DNA of 64,000 nt from Methylophaga sp. OBS4 (GCF_026319305.1 NZ_JAPDMV010000003.1:43675-107674); one strand, 5' to 3'. Shown: positions 10,946-21,190, counted from the stretch's first letter. A program made the numbers and translations. The notes: generated from the sequence alone by a model not told the origin.

Positions 10946-11617
10946 TTGAAATTGAAGATCGAACATCCCTGGCGGCTAACGCCGGCTGAGGCGGTCGCGT
11001 TGCAGTATGAACTGAGCGGGCGTGTGGAGCGTTATGATCGTCTGCCTGAAATCTGCCGAGTGGCAGGGGTGGACGTCGGTTTTGAACAGGACGGGCGCAT
11101 GACACGGGCGGCAGTGGCCGTGCTCAGCTTTCCCGATTTGCAATTAATGGAGACAGCCGTGGCCCGCTGTCCCTCTGAGTTTCCCTATATCCCGGGACTG
11201 TTGTCGTTTCGCGAACTCCCGGCTGTGCTGGCAGCGCTGGATAAAGTGAAAACTTTGCCTGATCTTATCCTGTGCGATGGACAGGGTATCGCGCATCCGC
11301 GCCGCTTCGGTATTGCCAGCCATCTCGGGGTCTTGCTGGATTTGCCTACCATCGGCGTTGGCAAGACCAGGCTCATCGGCCATTATGCTGAGCCGCCGGT
11401 TGAGAAAGGTAACTGGTCGCCGCTGATTGATGGTAACGAGGTGATCGGCGCCGTGTTGCGGACTCGTACTGGTGTGAAACCGGTTTATGTATCCACCGGC
11501 CATCGAGTGAGTCTCCGGTCCGCTGTCGAGCTTACGCTGGGCTGTGTCGGCCGCTACCGATTGCCGGAAACGACTCGCCACGCGCACCGGCTGGCTTCGG
11601 TGGAGAAAAATGTATGA
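10946..11617 (+). CDS. nfi: endonuclease V (deoxyinosine 3'-endonuclease)
   Basis: Cleaves DNA at the second phosphodiester bond 3' of deoxyinosine, starting repair of deaminated adenine. 223 residues, normal length. Motifs: AGVDVGFE (catalytic Asp), [15 protein letters not shown] (the PYIPGxLxFRE wedge region), [20 protein letters not shown] (second Asp and His) and GVGKTRLIG. The start is TTG 10946, with AAGGAG 7 bases upstream. The stop overlaps the next gene's ATG by 4 bases. Confidence 0.93.
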   Translation: MKLKIEHPWRLTPAEAVALQYELSGRVERYDRLPEICRVAGVDVGFEQDGRMTRAAVAVLSFPDLQLMETAVARCPSEFPYIPGLLSFRELPAVLAALDKVKTLPDLILCDGQGIAHPRRFGIASHLGVLLDLPTIGVGKTRLIGHYAEPPVEKGNWSPLIDGNEVIGAVLRTRTGVKPVYVSTGHRVSLRSAVELTLGCVGRYRLPETTRHAHRLASVEKNV

Positions 11618-12867
11618 ATACTGACTTCATATCATTGCTTAACCGCAGACGCTTTCTGGCCGCTATCACGAGCCTGCTGCTGGGCGCTCTGTCAGGGATC
11701 CGAACTGGCTTCGCCGGCGTCTTGATGACGAAGGAGCATGCTGACATGAAGACACAACATCCTTCGCAGCGCATCACATTGTTTCTGTGTGGCGATGTCA
11801 TGACCGGTCGCGGTATCGACCAGATCCTGCCGCAGCCATCGAAGCCTCAGTTATTCGAGCCTTATATGCGCTCGGCGCTGGGTTACGTACAACTCGCTGA
11901 GGAAGAGAACGGTCCTATTTCGAAACCGGTGGATTTCTCCTATATTTGGGGCGATGCGCTGGACGCCTGGGAGCGGCTGCGTCCCGATCTGCGCATCATC
12001 AACCTGGAAACCTCAGTGACTACCAGCGAGGAAGCCCAGCCTGGCAAAGGCATCCATTATCGCATGCACCCGGACAATGTGCCTTGCCTGACTGCTGCCG
12101 GTATTGATTGTTGTGTACTCGCCAACAACCACGTTTTGGACTGGGGCTATGCGGGCCTGGCAGAAACTTTGGATACGCTGCAGCAGGCAGGTATTGCCAC
12201 TGCGGGGGCCGGACGCAACGCGGCCGAGGCTGCAGCGCCGGCGGTGCTGGAAGTAGAAGGCAAGGGAAGGGTGCTGGTATTTGCCTGGGGCATGCCGGGC
12301 AGTGGTGTTCCTGCAGAATGGGCGGCCGGGGAAAAACGGGCGGGGGTGAATTTTCTGCCTGATCTGTCGTTGGGCACGATCGCGGACATCGCGCAGCAGG
12401 TGCGGACGGTAAAACAAGCCGGTGACCAGGTGGTTGCCTCCATTCACTGGGGCGGCAACTGGGGTTTTGCCGTCAGTAACGACTATCGCCGGTTCGCGCA
12501 TAGCCTTATCGACGAAGCCGGGGTGGATGTGGTGCATGGCCACTCGTCCCACCATGTCAGAGGCATCGAGGTCTATCACGACCGGCTCATTCTCTACGGT
12601 TGCGGCGACTTTCTCAACGACTATGAGGGCATCAGTGGCTACGATCAATACCGAGGCGATCTTGCGTTGATGTATTTCCCGGTGCTGGCACAGGGCAAGC
12701 TGGTCAGCCTTGCTATGACACCCACACAGACCCGCCGTTTCCGGGTGGGTTATGCACCTGCGGAAGGTGTGCAGTGGCTGAAGGCAACACTTAATCGGGA
12801 AGGTGAACGTTTCGGCACGCAAGTGACCTCTTCGGAAGGGTGCGAGTTGCAGTTGAGCCAGCGCTAG
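11614..12867 (+). CDS. CapA family metallophosphatase-like protein
   Basis: 417 residues, exported. The N-terminus [19 protein letters not shown] resembles a Tat or Sec signal with an RR pair. The mature part has the CapA/PGA_cap layout: [42 protein letters not shown] and [11 protein letters not shown], supplying Asp, Asn and His metal ligands. CapA proteins relate to poly-gamma-glutamate synthesis, but a lone copy without capBC, as here, is probably a phosphoesterase of unknown substrate. Its stop overlaps the stop of the convergent gene. Confidence 0.85.
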   Translation: MNTDFISLLNRRRFLAAITSLLLGALSGIRTGFAGVLMTKEHADMKTQHPSQRITLFLCGDVMTGRGIDQILPQPSKPQLFEPYMRSALGYVQLAEEENGPISKPVDFSYIWGDALDAWERLRPDLRIINLETSVTTSEEAQPGKGIHYRMHPDNVPCLTAAGIDCCVLANNHVLDWGYAGLAETLDTLQQAGIATAGAGRNAAEAAAPAVLEVEGKGRVLVFAWGMPGSGVPAEWAAGEKRAGVNFLPDLSLGTIADIAQQVRTVKQAGDQVVASIHWGGNWGFAVSNDYRRFAHSLIDEAGVDVVHGHSSHHVRGIEVYHDRLILYGCGDFLNDYEGISGYDQYRGDLALMYFPVLAQGKLVSLAMTPTQTRRFRVGYAPAEGVQWLKATLNREGERFGTQVTSSEGCELQLSQR

Positions 12868-13859
12868 GGGGACCTGCCTTGCCGGAAGTGTGTCTGCAGT
12901 TCTTGCTGCAGCAGGGCTTTTTGTTCCCGGTAGATGGGGGAGTGGTGGAACGGTATCACTGTTTTTACCTTCGCCCGGTGCGCCAGCCAGCCGGCCTGGG
13001 CGGCGGTGAGATGACATTTGTCCCTGGCCCGTTCAGCCAGTTCCTGGGCAAATACCGCTTCGATGAACAGCTTGTCTGCATCCCTGGCCAGGTTTTCGAT
13101 GCGCGCCGCATTGCTTTCATTGAACAGGACATCGGTAACGTAGGCCAACTTGAGTCCCGGAGTGAACCGCAGGCAGGATTTGAGCTCGCCCAGGGTGAAG
13201 ATCCGGCCTTCCGGCCCCGCGATAGGGCTGTCGGCGGGGCGGTCTTCAAGGATTGCCCGTTTGAGTTTTTGTAACCAGGGGCCTGCAGCAAGACCCAGCT
13301 CGGCGAGACGGTTTTTCAACACGTTGACATGCTGCTTTTCCTCCAGGGCGAAAGCCAGGCAGGGGATGCCGTGATCAAGAATGGCACAGCGCACGCGGAA
13401 GTCCATTTCATTGTGCAGGATGTTGTCATTGATGATGGCTTCTGTTTCTGCCTCGCGCTGAAAGGCATTCTGTAAGCGAAACACCGCCTGCCGGGCATGG
13501 CCATCCTCCGCCAGTTCCATTACGGTCAAGACAAAATCGCTTTCATAGCGGTGGACCAGGTTCCAGGTGTAGGCCGAGAGTTTGCCTTCCACTTGGTCCA
13601 GAAACCCCGGCGGGCCGTACAGCCGGACATCACGCTCACGGCCCAGACGGATACGCAGCAACCAGTCGAAGCCCATGAAATGGTCCATATGGCAGTGCGA
13701 GACGAAGATGTCGGAGATGCGCAGCAGCTTGCGTGGAGGCAGAGCACGGATATCGCCCAGATCGAACAGCAGGGCGCGGCGTTCGAACAGGAAATCGATA
13801 TACAGTCCCGGATCACCGAAAGGATCGTTGACCAGAAAGGGGTGAAATGAAGGGCGCAT
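12864..13859 (-). CDS. metallo-beta-lactamase hydrolase, ribonuclease Z-like
   Basis: 331 residues. VSHCHMDHFMGFDWLLR carries the HxHxDH zinc motif (first His replaced as HCHMDH), after an N-terminal strand with LFDLGD. Later zinc ligands are ILDHGIPCLAFALEE and the C-terminal VIPFHHSPIY, typical for RNase Z/ElaC-like enzymes. It may process tRNA 3' ends, though the protein is longer than ElaC and lacks a clear exosite arm. It starts right at the stop of the Nudix gene, so the two form an operon. Confidence 0.75.
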   Translation of the reverse strand: MRPSFHPFLVNDPFGDPGLYIDFLFERRALLFDLGDIRALPPRKLLRISDIFVSHCHMDHFMGFDWLLRIRLGRERDVRLYGPPGFLDQVEGKLSAYTWNLVHRYESDFVLTVMELAEDGHARQAVFRLQNAFQREAETEAIINDNILHNEMDFRVRCAILDHGIPCLAFALEEKQHVNVLKNRLAELGLAAGPWLQKLKRAILEDRPADSPIAGPEGRIFTLGELKSCLRFTPGLKLAYVTDVLFNESNAARIENLARDADKLFIEAVFAQELAERARDKCHLTAAQAGWLAHRAKVKTVIPFHHSPIYREQKALLQQELQTHFRQGRSP

Positions 13860-14315
13860 TTATGACTCCAACTGCTGCCTTGCCCAGGCGAGTACTGGTT
13901 GCAGCCGTGGCGGCAGCAGTTTTGTTGCCTGGCTGAAACGTACCCAGCGCCATTCGTGGTGTTCCGGACGTCCGAGTTGTGGGGACACCGGGAGGATGAT
14001 GTTCCTGGCGGCGGTCTCTGCCAGATAGTAACGCGCCACTTTCCTGCCTCCGGAACCCGTGTAGGGAACCGTTTCGCAATAGTCTTGGCCCCAGTGGAAG
14101 GCGAGATCGGTGATCCCCGTCTCTTCTTCCGTTTCACGCAGAGCGGTTGTCAGCGGCGTCTCCCCCGGTTCTCTCGTGCCTTTGGGAAAATCCCAGTTGC
14201 GGTAGGCGCGCAATACCAGCAGTCGCCAGCCTGACTTTTCCCGGCGCACCACCACCACGCCGGCGGAGAAACCGGTGACAGGGCGACGAGAACGGGGACG
14301 GCGACCACTGGTCAT
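13860..14315 (-). CDS. Nudix hydrolase
   Basis: 151 residues from the chosen start. The Nudix box GTREPGETPLTTALRETEEE followed by TGI is complete (GX5EX7REUXEEXGU). The segment NWDFPKG before it and the preference for AGVVVVRREKSGW resemble diadenosine polyphosphate or bis-phosphate hydrolases, but the substrate is uncertain. The start is unsure: the frame is open to ATG 14372, and no candidate has a good Shine-Dalgarno. Upstream gene of the RNase Z-like hydrolase. Confidence 0.85.
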   Translation of the reverse strand: MTSGRRPRSRRPVTGFSAGVVVVRREKSGWRLLVLRAYRNWDFPKGTREPGETPLTTALRETEEETGITDLAFHWGQDYCETVPYTGSGGRKVARYYLAETAARNIILPVSPQLGRPEHHEWRWVRFSQATKLLPPRLQPVLAWARQQLES

Positions 14316-14570
14316 GATTGGGTACCAATAGGAGCGCATTGCCTTTGCAACTGCGAAGGCCGGATACAACATGGTCTGACATCATGCATAGACATGTCCT
14401 CCAGTTCGTAGATTGGCCGAAGGGGGTTAATACCCAGAATATCAGCATCTGTACCTACGATGGTAGGGGCAAGCCGAACGCGCCGGGTTGCGTTAATATG
14501 AACTCTAATCCATGCATTAAAAGCTGATATTTTTAATGTGAACGCGATGCGTAACGGCAAAGAACAGACA

Positions 14571-15335
14571 ATGAAGCTGCAATTACTATCAGATTTACAT
14601 ATGGAGATGTCGGACTGCTTTTCCATAGAAGAAAATCAGTCTGATGTAATTATTCTGGCGGGTGACATCAATGTCGGCACCCAGGGACTGAAATGGGCTA
14701 TTGAAGAAGCTGAAGCCCATCAGAAACATGTTGTCTATGTTGCAGGCAATCACGAATTTTATAAACAAGAATACTGGACTGTAATCGCTGAGTTGCGTGC
14801 TTTTGCCGAAACGCATCCGCTCGTTCATTTTTTGGAGTGCGATGAGGTCATTATCAATGGCGTGCGATTTTTGGGAACGACGCTGTGGACAGATTACAGG
14901 TCTACAGGCAAAGCTGATCAAGCCTACAACATGAAGATATTACAGCAGGCGCTCAACGATCACTTCCTTATCAAATTCGGCGAAGAACTGTTTAAGCCAG
15001 AGCACGCCTTGGCTTTGCATGGCAAGGCGGTCGCATGGCTGGAACAAAAGCTTGATGAACCTTTCGGCGGCCGTACTGTTGTGATCACCCACCATGGTCC
15101 AAGCCTGAAGTGCGAGCATCCACAGTTCGGCAACAACACCATAGGCAGCGGGTTTATTTCCGACTTGGATCACTTGGTTAAGAAAGCCGATATCTGGTGC
15201 TATGGCCATACGCACTGCTGTGTGGATACAACGGTAGGCAAATGCCGGCTGCTGAGCAACCAGAAAGGTTATCCGGGAGAGGTTTTGCCGGGGCTTCCCT
15301 TTCAACCAGGGTTGCTTATTGACGTGCAGGATTGA
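14571..15335 (+). CDS. calcineurin-like metallophosphoesterase
   Basis: 254 residues, cytoplasmic. All metal motifs are present: LSDLHME (DxH), ILAGDINVG (GD), VAGNHEFY (GNHE), THHGPSLK and CYGHTH (GHxH). I chose ATG 14571 (MKLQLLSDLHME); the frame extends to GTG 14538. Single gene, divergent from the Nudix operon, with A+T-rich upstream DNA unlike the preceding GC-richer genes. Substrate unknown. Confidence 0.88.
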   Translation: MKLQLLSDLHMEMSDCFSIEENQSDVIILAGDINVGTQGLKWAIEEAEAHQKHVVYVAGNHEFYKQEYWTVIAELRAFAETHPLVHFLECDEVIINGVRFLGTTLWTDYRSTGKADQAYNMKILQQALNDHFLIKFGEELFKPEHALALHGKAVAWLEQKLDEPFGGRTVVITHHGPSLKCEHPQFGNNTIGSGFISDLDHLVKKADIWCYGHTHCCVDTTVGKCRLLSNQKGYPGEVLPGLPFQPGLLIDVQD

Positions 15336-15519
15336 AGTCGAGATCGTTGCGGTTATAGAAAAATGCGTTATAGACGTGAAATCGTTTCAGCCGGGTCATC
15401 ATGGAGACGAAGCTATTTTTTTGTGATGTATGGATGAACAGGATTAAGGCGAGCCACAGGCACCGTGTTGATGGTTCATGTGAGATGCCTTCAAGCAGTC
15501 CCAAAATAAGCTGATTGTG

Positions 15520-15675
15520 TTAAATCCACTGACGGGCTCTCATGATAAGACAAGCGGCGAGACCGAACGAGATGCCTGAGATAAAGGCGAACGGACTGTC
15601 TATGACCATCGGCACAGAAAACCCTGAAGCTAGATAGAAAAAAGGCATTATGTTGTAGATAGGGGTGGGCAGCAT
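15520..15675 (-). CDS. 51-residue membrane protein
   Basis: A small gene preceded by a perfect GGAGG (15683-15687 on the complement) 7 bases before the ATG. The translation begins MLPTPIYNIMPFFYLASGFS and ends IMRARQWI: two short hydrophobic helices separated by VIDSPFAF, with a positively charged C-terminus. The pattern 'MLP.IYN.MPFFYL..G' resembles small conserved inner-membrane proteins seen across gammaproteobacteria; I cannot name the family. The rest of the 15336-15971 gap shows no other gene. Confidence 0.6.
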   Translation of the reverse strand: MLPTPIYNIMPFFYLASGFSVPMVIDSPFAFISGISFGLAACLIMRARQWI

Positions 15676-15904
15676 TACATAACCTCCATGTTAAGTTGTG
15701 ACTCCATAAACAGTTCAAATCATATATGGATTATCATCCAACAGGCAACCCCAGTGATTTATTACTGAGTCCCGGTAGAGACCCCGTGTTACATACAGCG
15801 CTGAAGGCATCCCTGTCGGCGGCGTTTCACCGGGATAGTTGAGTCACTGAAAAGAAAATAGTTTTCCAGTATTGTCGGGGCTCTGGCTTTTCAAAATTAT
15901 AAAA

Positions 15905-15935
15905 AAAGCGCCGGCAGTTTAATTGCCGGCGCTTT
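15905..15935 (-). terminator. strong hairpin terminator downstream of dbpA
   Basis: A perfect 12-bp stem AAAGCGCCGGCA / TGCCGGCGCTTT around a 7-base loop, followed on the minus strand by a run of seven T. It lies 36 bases after the dbpA stop. On the plus strand the trailing T-run is weaker. Confidence 0.9.
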
Positions 15936-15971
15936 TGGTTTTGACAGTTTTTTTATGATGAATGGTTTTTG

Positions 15972-17354
15972 TTAACCAATCCCGCGGGCACGAATAGTTC
16001 GCCCTTTTATCTTGCCCTGTGCCAGATGATTCATGGCCTGTCTGAACGCATCCCGTTCAACTGCCACATAACTGGACATATCAAAAATATTGATTTTGCC
16101 GACCTGAGAACCCGCCAGACTAGCATCGCCTGTCAAAGCGCCGAGAATATCGCCCGGACGCATTTTATTTTTTCTGCCGGCATCGATCTGGATGGTGACC
16201 ATCGTAGCCTGTAATGAAAAAGCAGGGTCGCGATCCAGTGACTCCAGCACATCACAACGGCATGGCTGGTTCAGATACTTTTCAATAGCAAGGATCCGCT
16301 GCGTTTCCGAGGGGGTGACAATACTCATGGCCATGCCTGTTTCACCAGCCCGGCCGGTGCGGCCGATCCGGTGCACATACACCTCGGGGTCACGGGGCAA
16401 TTCGTAGTTGATTACCATCTGTAATGATTTGATATCGAGACCGCGCGCCGCCACGTCAGTGGCGACCAGTACCGCGCAGCTGTTATTGGCAAACCGTACC
16501 AGCACCTGATCCCGTTCACGCTGATCCAGATCGCCATGAATTGCCAGCGCCTCGATCCGGTGTTGTTGCAGCAGGGCTGCCACTTCATCACATTGCTTCT
16601 TGGTGTGGCAGAATACCACCGCAGTCTGTGGCTGATAATGCTCGAACAAGGCGAGTAATGTCGTATCCCGTTCGTGTTTTTTGACTTCATAAAACAGCTG
16701 TTCAATCACTTCCGGCTTGTGCTCCGACTCGACGGTGACCGATGCCGGGTTACGCTGAATAGAGCGACTCATCTGTCCGATTGTGTCGGGGTAAGTAGCT
16801 GAAAACAGCAAGGTCTGACGCGATTTCGGCGTCTGCTCGATAATAGCCTGCATCACATCGGCAAAGCCCATATCCAGCATTCGATCTGCTTCGTCCAGCA
16901 CCAGGGTTTTCAACCCATCCAGTTTCAGGGTATTTTTGCGTAAATGATCCTGGACACGCCCCGGTGTGCCGACCACGATATGCGCACCGTGTTCCAGCGA
17001 ACCCACTTGGGGTCCGAATGGTTTACCGCCGCATAACAAAACCAGTTTGATATTAGGCATGAAACTCGCCAGTTTGCGGATCTCCTTGCCCACCTGATCG
17101 GCTAGTTCACGGGTCGGGCACAACACCAGCGCCTGCACGCCGAAAAAGCGCGGATTAATCGCATTTAACAGCCCTATGCCGAAGGCGGCTGTTTTGCCGC
17201 TGCCTGTCTTGGCACGGACAATCAAGTCACGACCTTGCAAAATCAGCGGCAGGCTTTGTGCCTGCACCGGCGTCATGGTTTTATAGCCCAGTGAGTCCAG
17301 TGCATCGATCTGTGGTTTGGAGATAGGGAGTGAATTAAAATTGTCGCTGGACAT
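15972..17354 (-). CDS. dbpA: ATP-dependent RNA helicase DbpA
   Basis: A DEAD-box helicase of 460 residues that acts in 50S ribosome assembly by binding hairpin 92 of 23S rRNA. Motifs: Q motif and RAKTGSGKTAA (Walker A), PTRELADQ, VLDEADRMLD (DEAD), FSATYP (SAT), VATDVAARGLDI and HRIGRTGRAG. The C-terminal 75 residues (KMRPGDILGALTGDASL ... IFDMSSYVAVER) are the DbpA RNA-binding domain that distinguishes it from other DEAD proteins. A strong terminator follows. Confidence 0.95.
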   Translation of the reverse strand: MSSDNFNSLPISKPQIDALDSLGYKTMTPVQAQSLPLILQGRDLIVRAKTGSGKTAAFGIGLLNAINPRFFGVQALVLCPTRELADQVGKEIRKLASFMPNIKLVLLCGGKPFGPQVGSLEHGAHIVVGTPGRVQDHLRKNTLKLDGLKTLVLDEADRMLDMGFADVMQAIIEQTPKSRQTLLFSATYPDTIGQMSRSIQRNPASVTVESEHKPEVIEQLFYEVKKHERDTTLLALFEHYQPQTAVVFCHTKKQCDEVAALLQQHRIEALAIHGDLDQRERDQVLVRFANNSCAVLVATDVAARGLDIKSLQMVINYELPRDPEVYVHRIGRTGRAGETGMAMSIVTPSETQRILAIEKYLNQPCRCDVLESLDRDPAFSLQATMVTIQIDAGRKNKMRPGDILGALTGDASLAGSQVGKINIFDMSSYVAVERDAFRQAMNHLAQGKIKGRTIRARGIG

Positions 17355-17456
17355 GGCAGGGAATACTCGGGGAAATTAGCAGTTTAAAGTACAGGGAGGC
17401 TGAGACGACGTGATGAAAGAGAAGCCACCAATTTGTGCGTCTGTAACAGGAACAAA

Positions 17457-17486
17457 AAAGCCCTGAAAATTGCTCTTCAGGGCTTT
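17457..17486 (-). terminator. terminator downstream of tRNA-Asn
   Basis: An 11-bp perfect stem AAAGCCCTGAA / TTCAGGGCTTT with an 8-base loop, followed on the minus strand by six T. It lies 13 bases beyond the CCA end of the tRNA and insulates dbpA from it. Confidence 0.88.
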
Positions 17487-17499
17487 CCGGAATCTTGTT

Positions 17500-17575
17500 T
17501 GGCTCCCCGAGCTGGACTCGAACCAGCGACCCAATGATTAACAGTCATTTGCTCTACCAACTGAGCTATCGGGGA
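17500..17575 (-). tRNA. tRNA-Asn (GTT)
   Basis: A 76-nt cloverleaf with encoded CCA. Acceptor stem TCCCCGA / TCGGGGA, D-arm TAGCTCAGTTGGTAGAGCA, anticodon loop CTGTTAA (GTT), T-arm GCTGGTTCGAGTCCAGC. Confidence 0.97.
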
Positions 17576-17638
17576 ACAGAAAGATGGCTATGATAGAGAC
17601 TTGAACCTGACAGGTCAAGCCTCATTCATAATAATTTT

Positions 17639-18823
17639 TCAGCTGATAAACTCGGCGATACGCAACAATGCTGCTTTCAGATTTTCTTCGCTGGTAGCAA
17701 TCGACAACCGTACATGATTCTTCAAGCCAAATGCCGTTCCGGGTACAACCGCTACACCTTTTTCGACCAGTAAAGCTTCGGCAAAATCCAGATCATCTTT
17801 CAGCTCGGGTTTACGCGCCAACACACCGCTGATATTCGGGAATACGTAGAAGGTGCCATCGGTTTCCAGAGACTCGATACCGTCCATTGCGTTCAATTCT
17901 GCCACTACAAAATCATGGCGTTTTTTGAACTCGACCAGCATGGTCTGAATACAGGATTGGTCGCCGTTTAAAGCCTCAACAGAAGCGGCCTGAGAAATCG
18001 AGGTCGGGTTGGAGGTGCTTTGTGATTGAATCTTTTTCATTGATGCAATCAGATCGGCAGGCCCGCCCGCATAACCGATACGCCAGCCGGTCATGGAATA
18101 AGCTTTGGATACACCGTTCATCACCACGGTTCGGTCGTAGAGATCAGGGCAGGCCATCACAATATTGCAGAATGGTTCATTAGCCCAGTAGATATGTTCG
18201 TACATATCGTCGGTGGCAATCAGCACGTCCGGGTATTTACGCAAAACGTCGCCCAAAGCTTCCAGTTCAGCGCGGCTGTAGGCCATACCGGTCGGGTTGG
18301 AAGGGCTGTTGATGACAAACAGACGGGTTTTGTCGGTGATCGCAGCTTCCAGCTGTTCTGGGGTGATTTTGAACTGACTGTCCTGACCGGCTGTGACAAT
18401 GACGGGCTTACCTTCGGCAAGCAGTGTCATATCCGGGTATGATACCCAGTACGGTGCAGGAATAATGACTTCATCACCTTGCTGTAACAGGGCCTGTGCC
18501 AGATTAAAAAAGCTCTGTTTACCCCCAACGGATACCAGAATTTGATTGGCTTCATAGTTGAGGCCGTTATCACGCGCGAACTTTTTAATGATGGCTTGTT
18601 TCAAATCAGCGGTGCCGTCAACTGCAGTATATTTGGTAAAACCGCTGTTGATTGCTTCGATGGCAGCCTGTTTAATGTGCTCTGGTGTATCGAAATCGGG
18701 TTCGCCCGCACCCAGACCAATAACATCTTTACCCTCGGCTCTTAAAGCCGCTGCCCGGGCAGTGATTGCTAATGTAGGTGATGGTTTGATGTTTTGAACG
18801 CGTTGGGAGAGCTTGATAGTCAA
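17639..18823 (-). CDS. aspC: aspartate aminotransferase (class I, type I-beta/gamma)
   Basis: PLP enzyme exchanging the amino group between aspartate and 2-oxoglutarate, 394 residues. Substrate-site motif GAGEPDFDTP, SNPTGMAYS, and the PLP-lysine segment NGVSKAYSMTGWRIGY (Lys about 235) are present. I chose TTG 18823 because AAGGA lies 6 bases upstream; the frame extends to 18910 but the extra segment is not family sequence and runs into an inverted-repeat element. Resembles the thermophile-type AspC rather than the E. coli enzyme, so prephenate activity is possible. Confidence 0.9.
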   Translation of the reverse strand: MTIKLSQRVQNIKPSPTLAITARAAALRAEGKDVIGLGAGEPDFDTPEHIKQAAIEAINSGFTKYTAVDGTADLKQAIIKKFARDNGLNYEANQILVSVGGKQSFFNLAQALLQQGDEVIIPAPYWVSYPDMTLLAEGKPVIVTAGQDSQFKITPEQLEAAITDKTRLFVINSPSNPTGMAYSRAELEALGDVLRKYPDVLIATDDMYEHIYWANEPFCNIVMACPDLYDRTVVMNGVSKAYSMTGWRIGYAGGPADLIASMKKIQSQSTSNPTSISQAASVEALNGDQSCIQTMLVEFKKRHDFVVAELNAMDGIESLETDGTFYVFPNISGVLARKPELKDDLDFAEALLVEKGVAVVPGTAFGLKNHVRLSIATSEENLKAALLRIAEFIS

Positions 18824-18871
18824 AATCTTTCCTTCATGAAACACAATAATTGATAAAGAAGTCAGTAATAT

Positions 18872-19138
18872 ATACTGAAATAACCTGGAAATGCACGTAT
18901 CAGAATTCATGTAAACAGTCAGAACAAGGCGCAGCCTGCAGCCGAATGGTCATTCCCTTTGCAAAGGCTGTAACGCAGTACTGGCTGTTTACATGAACTC
19001 CCGCAGGGCGGGACGATAAGCTGCTTTCTTCTTCGCATAACATTTTGAAAGAGAGTAGCTATTCCTGCAATGTTCTGACAAAGAAGAAAGCAGCTTCTTG
19101 TCTCGCTGATATCGCGCATTTCCAGGTTATTTCGGTAT
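18872..19138. mobile_element. 267-bp element with terminal inverted repeats (MITE-like)
   Basis: The ends are inverted repeats: ATACTGAAATAACCTGGAAA(TGC) at 18872-18894 and its complement at 19116-19138, with one mismatch in 23. Inside are two perfect nested hairpin arms: TTCATGTAAACAG (18906-18918) with its complement (18985-18997), and AAGCTGCTTTCTTCTT (19018-19033) with its complement (19081-19096). It has no plausible coding sequence and sits in the gap between the divergent aspC and uvrB, 29 bases from uvrB. No clear target-site duplication is visible. Confidence 0.65.
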
Positions 19139-19167
19139 GTGCCAAACCTAATCGATGCTAAAGATGT

Positions 19168-21183
19168 ATGAATAAACAATTTCAGTTAGTCAGTGAATTT
19201 TCTCCCGCTGGAGATCAGCCAGCCGCGATTAAGGCATTGATCGAAGGTCTGAACAACGGTGAGATGTGGCAAACCCTGCTGGGGGTCACCGGCTCGGGTA
19301 AGACCTTTACCGTGGCTAATGTTGCGCAAGCGGTGCAGCGTCCGATCATGGTGCTGGCGCCCAATAAAACACTCGCAGCCCAGCTATACAGTGAGATGAA
19401 AGAATTCTTTCCGCACAATGCGGTGGAGTATTTTGTTTCTTATTATGATTATTATCAGCCGGAAGCGTATGTGCCTTCGTCCGACACATTTATAGATAAA
19501 GATGCATCGGTCAACGAACAGATCGAGCAGATGCGTTTATCGGCCACCAAAGCGATGCTGGAACGGCGCGATGCCATCATTGTTTCCAGTGTGTCCTGCA
19601 TTTACGGCCTGGGTGAAAAAGATGCTTATCTGGAAATGGTTTTGCATCTGGTACAGGGCGACGTTATCCGCCAGCGCGATATTCTTCACCGTTTGACCGA
19701 GCTTCAATACACCCGCAATGATGTTGAACTGCATCGCGGTACCTACCGGGTGCGGGGTGAAGTGATTGATATTTTCCCGGCGGAGTCCGAGCGCGATGCC
19801 GTCAGAGTGGAGTTGTTTGATGATGAAGTCGAGCAGCTCAGTTATTTCGATCCGCTGACGGGCGAAGTGCTGCAACGTCTGAGCCGTATCACCATCTACC
19901 CGAAAACCCACTATGTGACACCACGGGAAAATCTGCTCAAAGCGGTGGATGCTATCAAGGAAGAGTTACGCGAACGGCTGGAAGAGCTTAATGCACAGGA
20001 CAAACTGGTGGAAGCGCAGCGGCTGGAACAGCGTACCCGCTTCGATATCGAAATGCTGCTGGAGTTGGGGTATTGCAACGGCATCGAAAACTATTCCCGT
20101 CACTTGTCCGGCCGTAATGGTGGTGAGGCGCCGCCGACGTTGTTTGACTATCTGCCGGATGATGCTGTGCTGGTCATTGATGAAAGCCATGTGATGGTGC
20201 CGCAAATCGGTGCGATGTACAAAGGTGATCGTTCACGCAAGGAAACATTGGTCAATTATGGCTTTCGATTACCGTCGGCACTGGATAACCGCCCGCTCAG
20301 ATTTGAAGAATGGGAAAAGCTGGCACCGCAGACTATTTTTGTCTCCGCCACACCGGGTAAATATGAAGAAGCGCATGCCAGTTCGGTTGTCGAACAGGTG
20401 GTACGGCCCACCGGGCTGGTGGATCCTGAAGTCGAAATCCGGCCTGTCGGCACCCAGGTGGATGACCTGCTTTCAGAAATCCGCAAACGCACCCAGGTCA
20501 ACGAACGCGTCCTCGTTACTACCCTGACCAAACGCATGGCTGAGGATTTGACTGACTATCTTCGCGAGCACAATGTCAAAGTGCGTTATCTGCATTCAGA
20601 CATTGACACGGTAGAGCGGGTGGAAATTCTCCGTGATTTGCGACTGGGCGAGTTTGACGTATTGATAGGTATTAACTTGTTGCGAGAAGGCCTTGATATT
20701 CCGGAGGTTTCGCTGGTAGCGATTCTGGATGCCGATAAAGAAGGCTTTTTGCGCTCCGATCGATCCTTGATCCAGACCATTGGTCGTGCTGCGCGTAACC
20801 TGAACGGCAGAGCGATTCTCTACGCCGATGAAATTACCGGCTCAATGAAACGCGCAATGGAAGAGACAGAACGTCGCCGCGAAAAACAGGTGGCATTTAA
20901 TAAAGAACATGGCATCACCCCGCAGGGCATTATAAAAGCCATTCGTGCCGGTATGGATGATGGGAAGGGCAGAACAGCGAAAGACAGGAAACAGTTCGCC
21001 AAGGTGGCGGAAGAGCAGGCCAGGTATGCCGCACTGTCACCCAAACAACTGGCAAAACGGATTCAGCAAATCGAACAGGCGATGTACAAACACGCGCAAA
21101 ATCTTGAGTTTGAAGACGCCGCCAGATTGCGTGATGAACTGGAACATTTGCGTTTGGTCGCATTGGGACCGGTAACGGTCTAA
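19168..21183 (+). CDS. uvrB: excinuclease ABC subunit B
   Basis: Damage-verifying helicase of nucleotide excision repair, 671 residues, normal length. Walker A GVTGSGKT (39-46), the beta-hairpin region with [30 protein letters not shown] (motif II), SATPGKYE, and helicase motifs V/VI ([26 protein letters not shown]). The C-terminal UVR motif ([20 protein letters not shown]) that binds UvrC is intact. Monocistronic; no LexA box was recognised upstream, and the inverted-repeat element occupies most of the promoter region. Confidence 0.97.
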   Translation: MNKQFQLVSEFSPAGDQPAAIKALIEGLNNGEMWQTLLGVTGSGKTFTVANVAQAVQRPIMVLAPNKTLAAQLYSEMKEFFPHNAVEYFVSYYDYYQPEAYVPSSDTFIDKDASVNEQIEQMRLSATKAMLERRDAIIVSSVSCIYGLGEKDAYLEMVLHLVQGDVIRQRDILHRLTELQYTRNDVELHRGTYRVRGEVIDIFPAESERDAVRVELFDDEVEQLSYFDPLTGEVLQRLSRITIYPKTHYVTPRENLLKAVDAIKEELRERLEELNAQDKLVEAQRLEQRTRFDIEMLLELGYCNGIENYSRHLSGRNGGEAPPTLFDYLPDDAVLVIDESHVMVPQIGAMYKGDRSRKETLVNYGFRLPSALDNRPLRFEEWEKLAPQTIFVSATPGKYEEAHASSVVEQVVRPTGLVDPEVEIRPVGTQVDDLLSEIRKRTQVNERVLVTTLTKRMAEDLTDYLREHNVKVRYLHSDIDTVERVEILRDLRLGEFDVLIGINLLREGLDIPEVSLVAILDADKEGFLRSDRSLIQTIGRAARNLNGRAILYADEITGSMKRAMEETERRREKQVAFNKEHGITPQGIIKAIRAGMDDGKGRTAKDRKQFAKVAEEQARYAALSPKQLAKRIQQIEQAMYKHAQNLEFEDAARLRDELEHLRLVALGPVTV

Positions 21184-21190
21184 AATACTT

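Noticed and set aside
15316..15504. 62-residue minus-strand frame after the phosphoesterase gene
   Set aside because: No ribosome binding site, no family resemblance, and it overlaps the end of the phosphoesterase gene.
18919..19179. 86-residue minus-strand frame upstream of uvrB
   Set aside because: It lies wholly inside the inverted-repeat element and has no Shine-Dalgarno or coding pattern.
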